DNA of 64,000 nucleotides from Sinohyriopsis cumingii (taxonomy: Eukaryota > Mollusca > Bivalvia > Unionida > Unionidae), in the NCBI GenBank assembly GCA_028554795.2, contig CM068839.1, forward strand, positions 88,433,540-88,497,539, in the 5' to 3' direction. Position 1 is the first letter of the stretch; each line of letters begins with the position of its first letter. This document shows positions 36,501 through 46,383 of the stretch, piece by piece. Below the pieces are notes generated by a model that was not told where the DNA came from, ran no database searches, and saw only the letters and a list, made by a program, of their open reading frames with translations. Position numbers and translations under genes: made by a program.

Positions 36501-39500
36501 GAAATTGGTATGACGACTGGTAGCAAATTTTACAGCGTAGCTGCACATGATTGGTGACGCAGAAAGGGGTTTACGTGACATTAGCGGATATTAACATGAT
36601 GGATATCTGAATCATTATAGAGTCATTGTAGAAGAAGAAGAAGAAGATGACGATGATAATGATGAAGAAGATGAAGAAGACAAAATATATATCTGGTAAT
36701 TCGTGGACTAAATCTCCTACCAACCAACAATAATGACCGGCGGGTATTTTCCGTAGCGAACAATCTGACTTTATAGCATGCTGGGACGAAATGTGTGCAA
36801 TACAATATATCTATATTTATTTTCCTTAAGGCTGAAATGCGTATATAAACTACGAACAATTCAGTAAAACTGTACAAAGGTTTGGAATTTCCCTCCAAAA
36901 AAGATATGACATTAATATAATCGAACCCAGGTAATTGACTATTTGTAGAAGACACCTAAACCCTTTAAACAAGTTAGACTGCAGTGGACAATAATAACCT
37001 CTAATTGCACATGTTGCTTCCGTGCGAATTAGCACTTTCATTCATTCATTTGTTCTTTCTTTCTTCCAACTTTCATCTTTATAAATACTAAAGTGATTAA
37101 GACAGGAGATCATATAAATTACATTTAACTAACATACAAATATACATAGGTTTGATTACAATAAAAAGGAATATAAACGTGTACCCCTCTAAATATGTTT
37201 TCATCAGTTATACTATTTGCTGCATAAAAAGTCTCGAAGTTAATTAAAATATAAAATTACAAACAATATGTGTACAAGCTAAAGGTTGGTTGACAAAATT
37301 ATCACTGTTTTCTGGGATATAAGTGTACAATAAGTTGAACGGTGAAGAAACAAGATTGTTTTGAACAATGATCGGTGTTATGACTCTATGGTTTTAAACT
37401 AAGAAACAGAAGCGAGCAAAAACCAAGTTTTTTTTATACAATTCAACAAATAATTGAAATTTCCCTAGAACACAAGGTGAAAATTTTAAAAGAACTTAGA
37501 GTATTGTGAATCAAATCAAAATAGTCATAAAATTTCTATCACAGTTTCAAATGTATAAATTTCCAACTGATTTTCAACTGTATCCCAAATATATTGCAAT
37601 ATTGAATGTGATATTGGGCCTGTTGTCTTGAATATGCTAATGTGCTAGTGGCCTGGATTGTGGCGATGTGCTATGAGTCTTTTGATGCACCACAATGATA
37701 AAATTCAAAACGTTTCTTGTCTGAATTCACTATCATTCGAAATTAATGTTTATGTCTACGAATACTATTGATGAGCACTTTGTATTTCCAGTGAATAAAA
37801 CTTGAATAAATACTTCTACCCAAACGAAAATCTGAACACAACAATAAGACTGATTCTGTTTAAATATGTTAAGACAGGGATGAGTAATTTTTTAAGTAAA
37901 CAACACCAAACAATCTAAGACTCAAAAACAGAATCAGTATGAGGGTCAAAAGTTCATTTCTAAAACATTCTAATTTGTCAGCAAGACGGGGTCTATTACT
38001 AAAATTATAATAAAGAACATGGCAAGTATCAGGCTGAATTCCAATGTCCAAGACTCAGATTAAGATAAACATATTTACTTCCATTGATAATGATCATCAT
38101 ATTTAATCTATTCTTACAGACAAATATTAGCTATGTATTATGTTTACAAAATCAATGTCCCTAGTCAGGTACACAGTGAACATGATTTTGGACAAGGCCA
38201 ACTACAACATACAATGTATATAACATATAAGGGTTTTAAAAAATACAAATTAAATATACGTAACAACACACCCCCACAATGAATATTCCAACGCATATGC
38301 CTGTGAAAAATTAGGTGATATTTCTCTCCATATCACAACGCCTTTTACGACTTAACATAACAAGGAAAGATAAAATGGATGGTCTCTTACGTGCAAAGGA
38401 TGTCTAACATTTGAGCAAAACATACTCACTCAACTTTTATCATGTCTTCTGGAATTGTAACAGGTGTTCGTTAAATGAAAGTCTTGTCTGAACTTGGACG
38501 CAAATTAACGTACCAATATAAATAGAAAACTATACCTTGCAATATATGCATTAGGTACACTATTTATATTTGTTTTAATATTAGAACGATTTTAAATAGA
38601 TCCCTGATGAATGATTTAATATTAATCTTGTTTAATTCAGGTCCTTGATGGTATTTAGATTTGCTTTATTGCGTATATAGTCTTTTCTACAGTACAGGAA
38701 AGAAAGATTTTACATTTAGCATGTTTCGGTACTCATTGAACTAGCATTTGTTCTTCTCAGATACACAGATTCGATTAAAAGTCACTGCATGACGTCAATG
38801 ACGAAGAAGTGTTTAGAGAACACCTGACTACTAGAAAAATAATCAATAACACTTCAACACAATTTTAATGTTATAATTAAATAAATGTTTTACTTATTGT
38901 ATGTACAAGGGAAACATTTAATATAAAGTACGTTTAACATGTTCGTTTGTTCGTGTGTGACTTTAGTAAACTGAAACTTCTTTGCAAATAAAAGATAAAA
39001 GAGCACTCGTGTTACCTGTAATATGTATAAATACCTGTATAATATGTATAAATCTTGAATTAGCATGGAAAAGTGGAACTAGGAATCAAAGTACATACCT
39101 CATATTTGGACAGCATCGTATCGTAATGTACCATCGCGGATAACATTTTATATGTAACGTTGGACCGTACAGTTTTAATCTAACCGACAGTCTTCTATGA
39201 AAACAATAACACATTGTTTTTTTCCTTCGATATCTACTAGAACATTTTTGTTGGAACCACACAAAATACGTTTCGCATTTTACACTTTGTGTCTGCCCTA
39301 ATTGCAAATATCAATCCCTGTTATCTCTGAGTTTTTTCTTTTCTATTTTTGAGAACAGACTTACTGTTTTCTGTCCCCTTCCCTTGTTGATAATTCCATC
39401 CACCATAAATGTAACGTGGCACAATATAATTACCTGATAGAATGTGCTATTATAGTACAGTACGCACAAACCCACCCGAGGCGGTGAATTGGCTAAAGGT

Positions 39501-39559
39501 TATATATAGATAGTGTATAAATATTTTACTCCATCGAACAATGAAGGTGCTTGATCATT

Positions 39560-39812
39560 AGGGGTCCCGAGTGGCCGAGTGGTCTAAAGCGCTCTTCGTT
39601 ACGGATCAATGCCATCTCACCTCTGTCTGCGGCGGTTCGAGTCTAAGATTCAGCCAATGTGGGCATGTGAGAAAGCTTGCCAGTAGCTTCTCGTGGGTCG
39701 GTGGTTCTTTCCGGGGTTTTCCGGGTTCTTCCTCCACCATTAATACTGGCCGCCATGTGTAGCCTATCGTGCTGAAAAATGGCGTTAAACCCCACAACAA
39801 CAACAAAAAAAA
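39560..39812 (+). mobile_element. tRNA-derived SINE, family 2, with 11-bp TSD
   Basis: A tRNA(Leu/Ser)-like head (ccgagtggccgagtggtcta) with an A box and B box ggttcgagtc, a body ending ctgaaaaatggcgttaaacc and a (CAA)n/poly-A tail. Flanked by an exact duplication gcttgatcatt (39549-39559 and 39813-39823), so it is a relatively young insertion. Confidence 0.93.
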
Positions 39813-40083
39813 GCTTGATCATTCATGAATATAGATGAAGAATGTTTGACGCTGAATGAGACTTCTGATACAGTTCTGTTCCAGTCTCATTGACGCTTAC
39901 AATAAAACGTTAAGCGCCAGTGTTATAGATACAGTTCTGTTCCAGTTATTGATCGATTTATCAATCAAGCGTTATTCTTCTGTGTTAAAGATGCATTTCA
40001 GCTCCAAACGTATTGAGCTTTACAATCAAACGCTAATCTTCTGTGTTTGAGATACAGTTCTGTTTCAGCCTTATTTAGCTTTA

Positions 40084-40860
40084 CGGGGGGGGGGGGCACT
40101 CTACAAATATGATCACTCTGAGAGAGTGACAGGTGTAATGTGAAGTTTTGTTTGCATTTGCAAAATGAAGAGTGGACAGAGTGTGTCCGTGTTAATTTCG
40201 ATACGCTGACATAAATGTATTTGCCTATGGTACTTGTGGAAATTGTGCATTACTTAAACATACAGCTAACCAAAATGGCGGCTCACATGTGCTCGAAAAA
40301 TCAGTCTTAATTAGTTTTCAATTCACAATATTAAAAAGTTTTTAAAACTAGGAAATCCAATTTTTTGCCACACTAGACAATGTCAACTTCTGAAAGTATA
40401 ATGAATGAATTACAAAACAGTAAAACGGTTATCGGGTTATCGTCTCTTTTTAACAATTTACCGCTGAAGTAAATAAAAAAGTGAAAATGACAAAGCGGAG
40501 CTAGCGTTTTCCTGATAGGTGCACATCTGAACTAAGGCCAAGCCGTATTTTCAATATTCCAAATTACATCCGTCAATCTACGAGTGAATAAAATGGAATT
40601 AAAAGCTATTTTCATAATGCCTAATTTAAACAATGTATTTTCAATAGTCACTATAACGCATGAGGAATACCTGGGAATTTGATTTTTATTTTTAAAAAAT
40701 CTAACCCTATGCAAGATATGAAACTCTATAGTACTACCACAATCAAACGTCAACCTCCTGCAGATGCTTTCCGATGAGGTCACTAGCAGACGATATTCTG
40801 CCCATTTTACCTAGACGACGGGCAATCTGGAAGTTTCTCCTATATGCGATTACCACAATT
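40084..40860 (+). repeat. Dispersed repeat family D, copy 1
   Basis: Shares ordered blocks with 61360-61840 and 63028-63690: gagagagtgac, gtaatgtgaagttt, gccacactagacaatg, ctgaaagt, ggtgcacatctgaactaagg and aaaaatctaaccct. Begins at a G-run. All three copies have the same orientation; no coding capacity seen. Confidence 0.75.
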
Positions 40861-41880
40861 TACCATTTTTAACAAGGCACACTAAAGCAAGGTTAACTTA
40901 TAAATCACAAATATAGATATTAACATAAAGCCTGATTTGCGTTCTGTTTATGTATGTAAATTTCGTAAAAGTATCTAGAGATTCAATAAATTTATTTCAA
41001 CTTCCAAACACCATATAAAGTCAACGGTCAATCTGCCAAATGACAACAAAAATGGCGGCTGATGACGTTATTCGGGAACTATGTGTTCCATGGAGTACCT
41101 ATTCATCATTATTTAGCTTTAAAAACAAACGTCAAGCTCCTGTGTGAAAGATACGGTTCAGGACTCACGGTACTAATTCCACTCCAATGGTAAACATATG
41201 GAAACACTATCATATTCAAAATTCAATAACTTAAAATTTATGGGTGCTGATAATGACACCTATAATTTTTCGTGCACATCTAACCTTGGTGCAAGCTTAT
41301 GTGTGGAGAACACAATATGACCCGCGGCAATTTGTTTACATACATGTGCATGAAACACGTGTTATTGATTCTGCACCAAATGAATCAGGTGCTACTTTCA
41401 GTATTGAGTACTCCTGAGTCAAGCCTGTAAAAATGCTAAAATTGCATCAGTAGAAATTTGTCAATATTTTTTTTACATAACATATAGGATAAGCTCTCAA
41501 AAGATATTTTTCCTAAAATTTTAATTTTCATTATTAACCAATTATGGACCATCAAACCTGTAAATACTCTATTATTTCTTCACCCATTTCTAGACTGGTT
41601 CACAGCTCTTCCGGATAATTAGTACCGTGTGTCCTTCAGAGCCAGGCTTAGTGAGTTTTACGATCAAAAGCCAAGTTTCTGTATTATAGATACAGTTTAG
41701 CTGCAGTCTAATATAGCTTTCTCTATCAACTATCATGTGATGTTGATACGGTTCTGTTGCAGCCGTTTTTTATTTAGCTTTACATTCAAACGTAAACTGC
41801 TGTGTCATATGAATAGTTATGTTGCACTTTAATTCAGTTTTACAGTCAAACGGTATAGTCACAGTTCTGTTCCCGACACA

Positions 41881-41883
<3 letters not shown>

Positions 41884-41942
<59 letters not shown>
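41884..41942. repeat. (CT)n(CA)n compound microsatellite
   Basis: About 18 CT followed by about 12 CA dinucleotides. Confidence 0.96.
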
Positions 41943-41952
<10 letters not shown>

Positions 41953-42245
41953 TTCTCTCAACACCAGGATTAAGTTGCGTCAATCACTATATGTGATTAA
42001 TATTTGTAATAAGACCAAAAAATGTCTTTTGAAAAGCAAAATCTTTCTTTATTGATACATTCGTGCAAAGAAATAAAACTCTAAAGACTAGTATGCTCAT
42101 GTCTCCAATTATAAGGTTCAGATACATTTAAGTAAACAATAAGTCATTTTATTTATTTTATCTACTTTGCCCTAAAAAATCAATAAATTACTACATGACA
42201 TTTAATTTTGAAACTATATATGTGGCTGTAAGACACGTAGGCCAT

Positions 42246-42316
42246 CCATACGCACGTCCGTACTTACGCCTGCCCATGCGCACGTCCGTACTTACGCCTG
42301 CCCATGCGCACGTCCG
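42246..42316. repeat. 28-bp tandem repeat, about 2.5 copies
   Basis: The unit is ccatgcgcacgtccgtactt followed by acgcctgc; GC-rich relative to its surroundings. Confidence 0.88.
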
Positions 42317-43597
42317 ACTTAACTTAATTATGTCCTACTTAAGAAGACGTTTGCCAACACTGTACACAAATCATTTAGTGAAAACAAATTAATTTTTATG
42401 GTATTTTGTATGTATACATAGATGACCTTAGATTTTATGGCCATTGCAGAAATTTTTTATTTTGTATACATTATTTGGATATATTAAAATATATTTAGCA
42501 AGATTAAGAAACAAAAACCATTGAAGGAGAAAAAGAAAACAATATCCCATAATTTTGTCTATATTTAGATGACCTAATTAAATTTTCAAGAAATTCGTTA
42601 AATAATTTTATTGTATTATTTGGGATTTACGCGTTTTTGAACATTGTTAACTTTTACATTTTTGGGATAACAAATTCAAGAATTACCTACAATCGATAGT
42701 AAATATAGGGTTAAATGATTTGGAAATACTAAAGTCATTCCCGTTAACTTCTATATTATAAACACTGATAATCGAACAACAGAGCAATCACCGAACAAGG
42801 GAGGATGAAGTTTTGGGGCACGATCACAAGAAAATTAGAAACATCAACAAAACTCGGCAAAAACATGCACCTATTTCTTTCATTGTTCAAAGTGACAAAT
42901 CTGTATTCATCCTAAAAAGATCTTACATCATAACAAATCAGAAATTTGGAAACATTATTTATAAAAAGATTTTTTAAATATAAAATCTGCCATATATTGT
43001 TTGAACTATGTAACACTTAGTAAGAAGTGTAAATAACTTCTACAACATGGTTAATCTAATGTCTTTAAGTCAACTGTTTCGTAGCACTTACAAGAAGAAG
43101 TGATGACAATATCTGGTGATGGAACAACGGAGGAAGATAATTTGAACACGAGTTGGTATATACATGTTTTGATGTGACATCTGAAACTAAATACGGAAGC
43201 CATGACAAACATCTGATGTTTCTCAAAACCACTCGTCCCATCAACATACACTAAGCTGCATTCGGCATTAAAAATAGTTTCGTCATCTGTCTTTAATTTT
43301 GCCGTGAAAGACTATCTCCAGGAGAGACTTACAAATTTGATAAAAAAATAATCATGCAGGAAGATGAAAACGTCACTTCAAGAATATATTTTTGGAGCCC
43401 CAAACAATGAAGGGCGTGATCTATATGCCGCAAGCCACGAATTTCAGAGATATTTTGAATGTACATGCAAACATGGACGCCTGTATGTACTTACTACTCT
43501 AGTAAGAAAAATGTGAAGAACCATGCAGACTGAAGGATTGGGGAGCACTAATTCGTTCAATATGAGATTGAGAGGACTATTTGTTTTGTTTCGTTTT

Positions 43598-43728
43598 CGT
43601 TGGTTTTTACGGCATTTTTAAAACTTTATTTGCAATATCATGCCGAAGAAATTAGAGCCTTTCCAAAGGACACACCGAATCAACAGCCTTGGGCGAGCCT
43701 AGGCAGGTATAAAACCCGCGACTAAATT
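43598..43728 (-). mobile_element. SINE fragment related to the 27803 family
   Basis: Reverse-oriented match to the 27803 SINE: ggtttttacggcattttt, then tatcatgccgaag, aaaggacacaccga and ggcgagcctaggcagg. Truncated and diverged. Confidence 0.6.
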
Positions 43729-44030
43729 AACGTGATAGTTTGCTACACTAAAAAGGAATGAACTGCAAGTTTTATGATAGAGTGATATTACGGCCAGGTG
43801 TGCAATAGGGATTGAATCGAATGGTATATTACCTCTGACAGACACGGAAATAAGTACCACCCAGAGTATACCAAACTTCTTGAGCGGAGTAATCTCTGTC
43901 GAAATCGTCAGTTGTATCACATTGTATTGCCGGGGTAAGAGGGTGTGGGAGTAAGTAGATATTATATATTTAAGACACGCGGAAACGTCAGATAAAATGT
44001 AGACAATGACTGTTTCAAGCTTCAATAATT

Positions 44031-44039
44031 TGACATAAA
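44031..44039. repeat. Left target-site duplication of the Polinton
   Basis: tgacataaa precedes the left terminal repeat (with one extra a before gcagcaggg) and recurs at 58534-58542 directly after the right one. Canonical Polintons make 6-bp duplications; the first 6 bases (tgacat) satisfy that if the left tip carries four extra a's. Confidence 0.8.
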
Positions 44040-44040
44040 A

Positions 44041-44237
44041 GCAGCAGGGAGGGTGTACAGACCAGGTGGCTCAGATAAATTTAACCCTCCCACCAAACAT
44101 TTATCCGTAGAACCCTCAGAATTCAAAAATAAACCCTCCTACGCAAATTAATCCGCAAAATTTCAACCCAAAGTGCATTTTTAGGCATAAAAAAAAACAG
44201 CATTTTTTTTGGGGGGGTATTGTAAAATTTGTTTGTG
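44041..44237 (+). repeat. Polinton left terminal inverted repeat (197 bp)
   Basis: Starts gcagcagggagggtgtacag and ends ...gtttgtg. Matches the reverse complement of 58337-58533 at every position but one: the T8G7 run here is T7G8 in the other end. In protein-primed replicons such ends serve as replication origins. Confidence 0.97.
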
Positions 44238-44259
44238 ATTGCAGGATTGGGTTGCAATT

Positions 44260-44910
44260 TTATGAGTAAATTTGATCAAGGCCAACTCGATATCTACTAC
44301 GCGGATCATGAAGATTAATCGTGACAAAACCGTGTGGTGTTGCCTGAGCGTGACTAAAGAAATTTTTAAACTTATTTATATCCATGTCGCCGTTGCACCA
44401 AGTTTGATGAATATTCCTTAGCGTGTGAGTATCAACGCCGTTGAAAACTGATAAAATATTACAATTATCTCTAATTACCTTCGGAATTTGCGTATATCGC
44501 TGCGTCACGTAAATCACATCGGTGTTCTTGTGTCGGCCACGCGAGAATATCCTAGCTGGGTTAGTTTGCTTATCCAGCATCACATCATCGAAAACAACAA
44601 GATTATTAGTATCGCCATCTAAACTTTCCACTGATGGAGATTCATTGATATCCGTTATAAATTCTATTGTGCCATCCTCAGTTTTATCGCTAAATTCCTT
44701 TAGTACTTTATAACATCGCTGATCATCAACGGACGGCGCAACCAAATACAATTTATCCCATTTTAACCATCTCATTATCAAATTTAGTAACAACTGTGTT
44801 TTTCCAGAACCAGATGGTCCAATAATTATCATTCTAATCGAATTTGGTAATGACGCGATATGTTTTACTTGCTCGCGTTTTTTTGTGGCTGAAAAATCAA
44901 TTACATTCAT
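44260..44910 (-). CDS. ATP: Genome-packaging ATPase (FtsK/HerA, A32-like)
   Basis: 216 residues. Walker A GPSGSGKTQ at 31-39, Walker B LVVFDD at 104-109, and a sensor-like strand VIYVTQRYTQIPKVIRDN at about 132-149; this order and the compact length match the A32-like packaging ATPases of Polintons, virophages and large DNA viruses. Role: pumping genomic DNA into preformed capsids. The ATG at 44910 faces the ATG of the divergent zinc-ribbon ORF only 14 bp away, so a shared promoter is likely. Complete, no frameshift. Confidence 0.95.
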   Translation of the reverse strand: MNVIDFSATKKREQVKHIASLPNSIRMIIIGPSGSGKTQLLLNLIMRWLKWDKLYLVAPSVDDQRCYKVLKEFSDKTEDGTIEFITDINESPSVESLDGDTNNLVVFDDVMLDKQTNPARIFSRGRHKNTDVIYVTQRYTQIPKVIRDNCNILSVFNGVDTHTLRNIHQTWCNGDMDINKFKNFFSHAQATPHGFVTINLHDPRSRYRVGLDQIYS

Positions 44911-44924
44911 GTTATTAGAATATT
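44911..44924. promoter_or_regulatory. 14-bp divergent start region (ATPase / zinc ribbon)
   Basis: The two opposite start codons are separated only by gttattagaatatt. Any promoter elements must overlap these bases or the coding sequences. Confidence 0.4.
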
Positions 44925-45098
44925 ATGGATTCATATTGTGTTAAGTGTCGTACTCGAACTGCCACGCTAAATCCAATCGAAGTTGTCACGCGCAACAACA
45001 GGAATGCAATCAAGGGAGAATGTGCGGTTTGCAAGACAATTAAGTTTAGATTTGTAAAAAAAAAAGTAGAACCGGAGGAGACATCGCAACCTCCTTAA
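44925..45098 (+). CDS. Small zinc-ribbon protein, DUF5679-like (57 aa)
   Basis: Starts MDSYCVKCRTRT, with a second Cys pair CAVC followed by KFRF: a CxxC...CxxC zinc ribbon resembling DUF5679 domains of large DNA viruses and Polintons. The frame ends at 45098 after a Lys/Glu tail. A 10-A run (45056-45065) lies in it, and the phospholipase frame opens in the -1 frame across that run with no ATG of its own. The two are therefore probably one protein read through a -1 shift, or one gene split by a homopolymer indel. The DUF5679 assignment is from memory of the Cys pattern. Confidence 0.75.
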   Translation: MDSYCVKCRTRTATLNPIEVVTRNNRNAIKGECAVCKTIKFRFVKKKVEPEETSQPP

Positions 45099-45433
45099 CA
45101 AATCTACCTGGAACTCCCTGGGCAAAATATCCCGGAGAGAAACATTTACCAGGATATAATTACTGCGGACCTGGTACAAGGCTAGATATAAGACTTAACG
45201 ATAATAATCAACCAAATCCTGGCGAGGATCCAGTAAACGCTATCGATAACGCATGCTACTATCACGATCTTGCATATCGCAGCGGAGATTTACAACAAAG
45301 ACATCTCGCTGATATTAAATTAATTCACGCAATAGATGCTATTCCTGATAAAAATTTCAAAGAGAAATTGGCAACTTGGTTGATAAAAGGAGCAATGAAA
45401 GGTAAATTAGTACTAGGTGCTGGTAATTTATAA
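45050..45433 (+). CDS. Parvovirus-type phospholipase A2 domain (no own ATG)
   Basis: Open from 45050 to the TAA at 45431-45433. Contains the calcium-loop motif YNYCGPGT and the catalytic HD motif ACYYHDLAY, the two hallmarks of viral PLA2 domains such as that in parvovirus VP1, where the enzyme breaches the endosomal membrane during entry. There is no ATG before the catalytic residues; expression probably depends on -1 frameshifting from the zinc-ribbon ORF. The stop overlaps the integrase start as TAATG, suggesting coupled termination-reinitiation. Function in this element is inferred. Confidence 0.88.
   Translation: MCKKKSRTGGDIATSLTNLPGTPWAKYPGEKHLPGYNYCGPGTRLDIRLNDNNQPNPGEDPVNAIDNACYYHDLAYRSGDLQQRHLADIKLIHAIDAIPDKNFKEKLATWLIKGAMKGKLVLGAGNL
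45056..45107 (+). promoter_or_regulatory. Candidate -1 frameshift signal: A10 slippery run plus stem-loop
   Basis: A run of ten A (45056-45065) is read gta-aaa-aaa-aaa-gta in the zinc-ribbon frame. A potential stem gaggag/ctcctt (45075-45080 with 45091-45096) starts 9 bases downstream, and an outer stem gtaga/tctac (45066-45070 with 45103-45107) encloses it. The spacing resembles known -1 frameshift sites, but the stems are short and an indel artefact remains possible. Confidence 0.5.
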
Positions 45434-46383
45434 TGGAGCAAATATATTATTCTCCGCGAGGATTTTGGCGAGGAAAATCAGCAATAGCCAAACTTGCTAA
45501 GGCAGCAAAAGTAAAGCAATCTGTCGCTGAATCGTGGCTATCGAGGCAAGCAGTCTGGCAAATTTATCTTCCTCCGCCTAAGAAAATATCATATGCGAGT
45601 TTCTCTGTCAGTGTTCCTAATGAAGTCCATCAGGCTGATCTTATGTTTCTTCCTTACGATACCGTTGACGGAGTTACATACAAATATGTTCTGACGGTTG
45701 TTGATATTGCAAGTAGGTACAAGGAAGCGGAACCATTATCGAATAAAACAGCAACAGATATTGCTAAGGCGTTTAGCGAAATTTATTCACGATCTCCATT
45801 AACATGGCCGAAGCTTCTCCAGGTTGATCCAGGACGAGAATTCCTCGGTGCGGTTACTTCACTGATGAAAAAGAATAATGTTAAAATCCGTCGCGGTATT
45901 GTAGGTGTTCATCACAATCAAGCTATCGTTGAGAGATTCAATAAAACTCTTGCAGAACGATTATTCGGATATCAGTACGCGAGAGAATTTATCCAAGATA
46001 AACGATCTCGCGATTGGGTAACAAGATTACCTCACGTGATTAATGCGCTAAATAACGAAGTAACACGAACAATATCAATGAAACCCGCAACTGCAATTAC
46101 AAAGACAAAAATACCACTAAAGCGAGATTCTACTATTCCACCTGTGTTAGGTAGCGTCACGGTCAGATATTTATATAAGGAGGGAGAAGCCGAGGGTGGC
46201 AGAAAAAGAGCAACTGATCCAAACTGGAGTGTTACGACACATAAAATATCAGCTGTAACAAGATCATCAGGAAGGCCAGCGATTTATTTTCTAGATTCAC
46301 TAGCGCCACAACGCGGATTTACCAAAGAAGAATTACAAATAATACCAAAGGATACTCAATTACCACCATTGTCGTTAATGTGA
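45433..46383 (+). CDS. INT: Polinton integrase (rve, DDE)
   Basis: 316 residues. N-terminal helical region with YYSPRGFWRG and AVWQIYLPPPKK, typical of Polinton integrases but without an HHCC zinc finger. Core rve domain with Asp69 (HQADLMFLPYD), Asp132 (LQVDPGREF) and Glu167 (HNQAIVERFNKT), 34 residues between the last two. A C-terminal beta-rich domain (about 235-305) resembles the chromo/SH3-like tails of retroviral and Polinton integrases. Catalyses strand transfer of the element ends into host DNA. Its ATG overlaps the PLA2 stop by one base; its 3' end overlaps the convergent polymerase gene by 28 bp. Complete and apparently functional. Confidence 0.97.
   Translation: MEQIYYSPRGFWRGKSAIAKLAKAAKVKQSVAESWLSRQAVWQIYLPPPKKISYASFSVSVPNEVHQADLMFLPYDTVDGVTYKYVLTVVDIASRYKEAEPLSNKTATDIAKAFSEIYSRSPLTWPKLLQVDPGREFLGAVTSLMKKNNVKIRRGIVGVHHNQAIVERFNKTLAERLFGYQYAREFIQDKRSRDWVTRLPHVINALNNEVTRTISMKPATAITKTKIPLKRDSTIPPVLGSVTVRYLYKEGEAEGGRKRATDPNWSVTTHKISAVTRSSGRPAIYFLDSLAPQRGFTKEELQIIPKDTQLPPLSLM

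Larger units (their letters stand above)
31432..39548. other. Intergenic region upstream of the ABCB gene
   Basis: No protein gene recognised. Contains (AAT)n at 31787-31819 and 32249-32275, a hAT MITE (32833-32977), a SINE (34291-34603), (AT)n (35294-35376), (GA)n (35480-35507), a SINE relic (36310-36500) and a GAA/GAT-rich tract (36630-36680). The transporter promoter should lie here, but no convincing motif is visible. Confidence 0.6.
39824..44030. other. Intergenic region left of the Polinton
   Basis: No gene recognised. Contains one copy of a dispersed repeat (40084-40860), a (CT)n(CA)n microsatellite (41884-41942), a 28-bp tandem repeat (42246-42316) and a SINE relic (43598-43728). Confidence 0.65.

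Noticed and set aside
39560..39640. Functional tRNA gene
   Set aside because: tRNA-like A and B boxes are present, but the cloverleaf is broken and a SINE body, A-rich tail and target duplication follow.
39571..39806. Open frames at the SINE
   Set aside because: Fall entirely in the tRNA-derived SINE.
44522..44713. 63-aa plus-strand frame
   Set aside because: Shadow of the packaging ATPase.
45433..46383. Retrovirus or LTR-element integrase
   Set aside because: No reverse transcriptase, protease-RT order or LTRs; it sits inside the inverted repeats with capsid and polymerase genes, as in Polintons.
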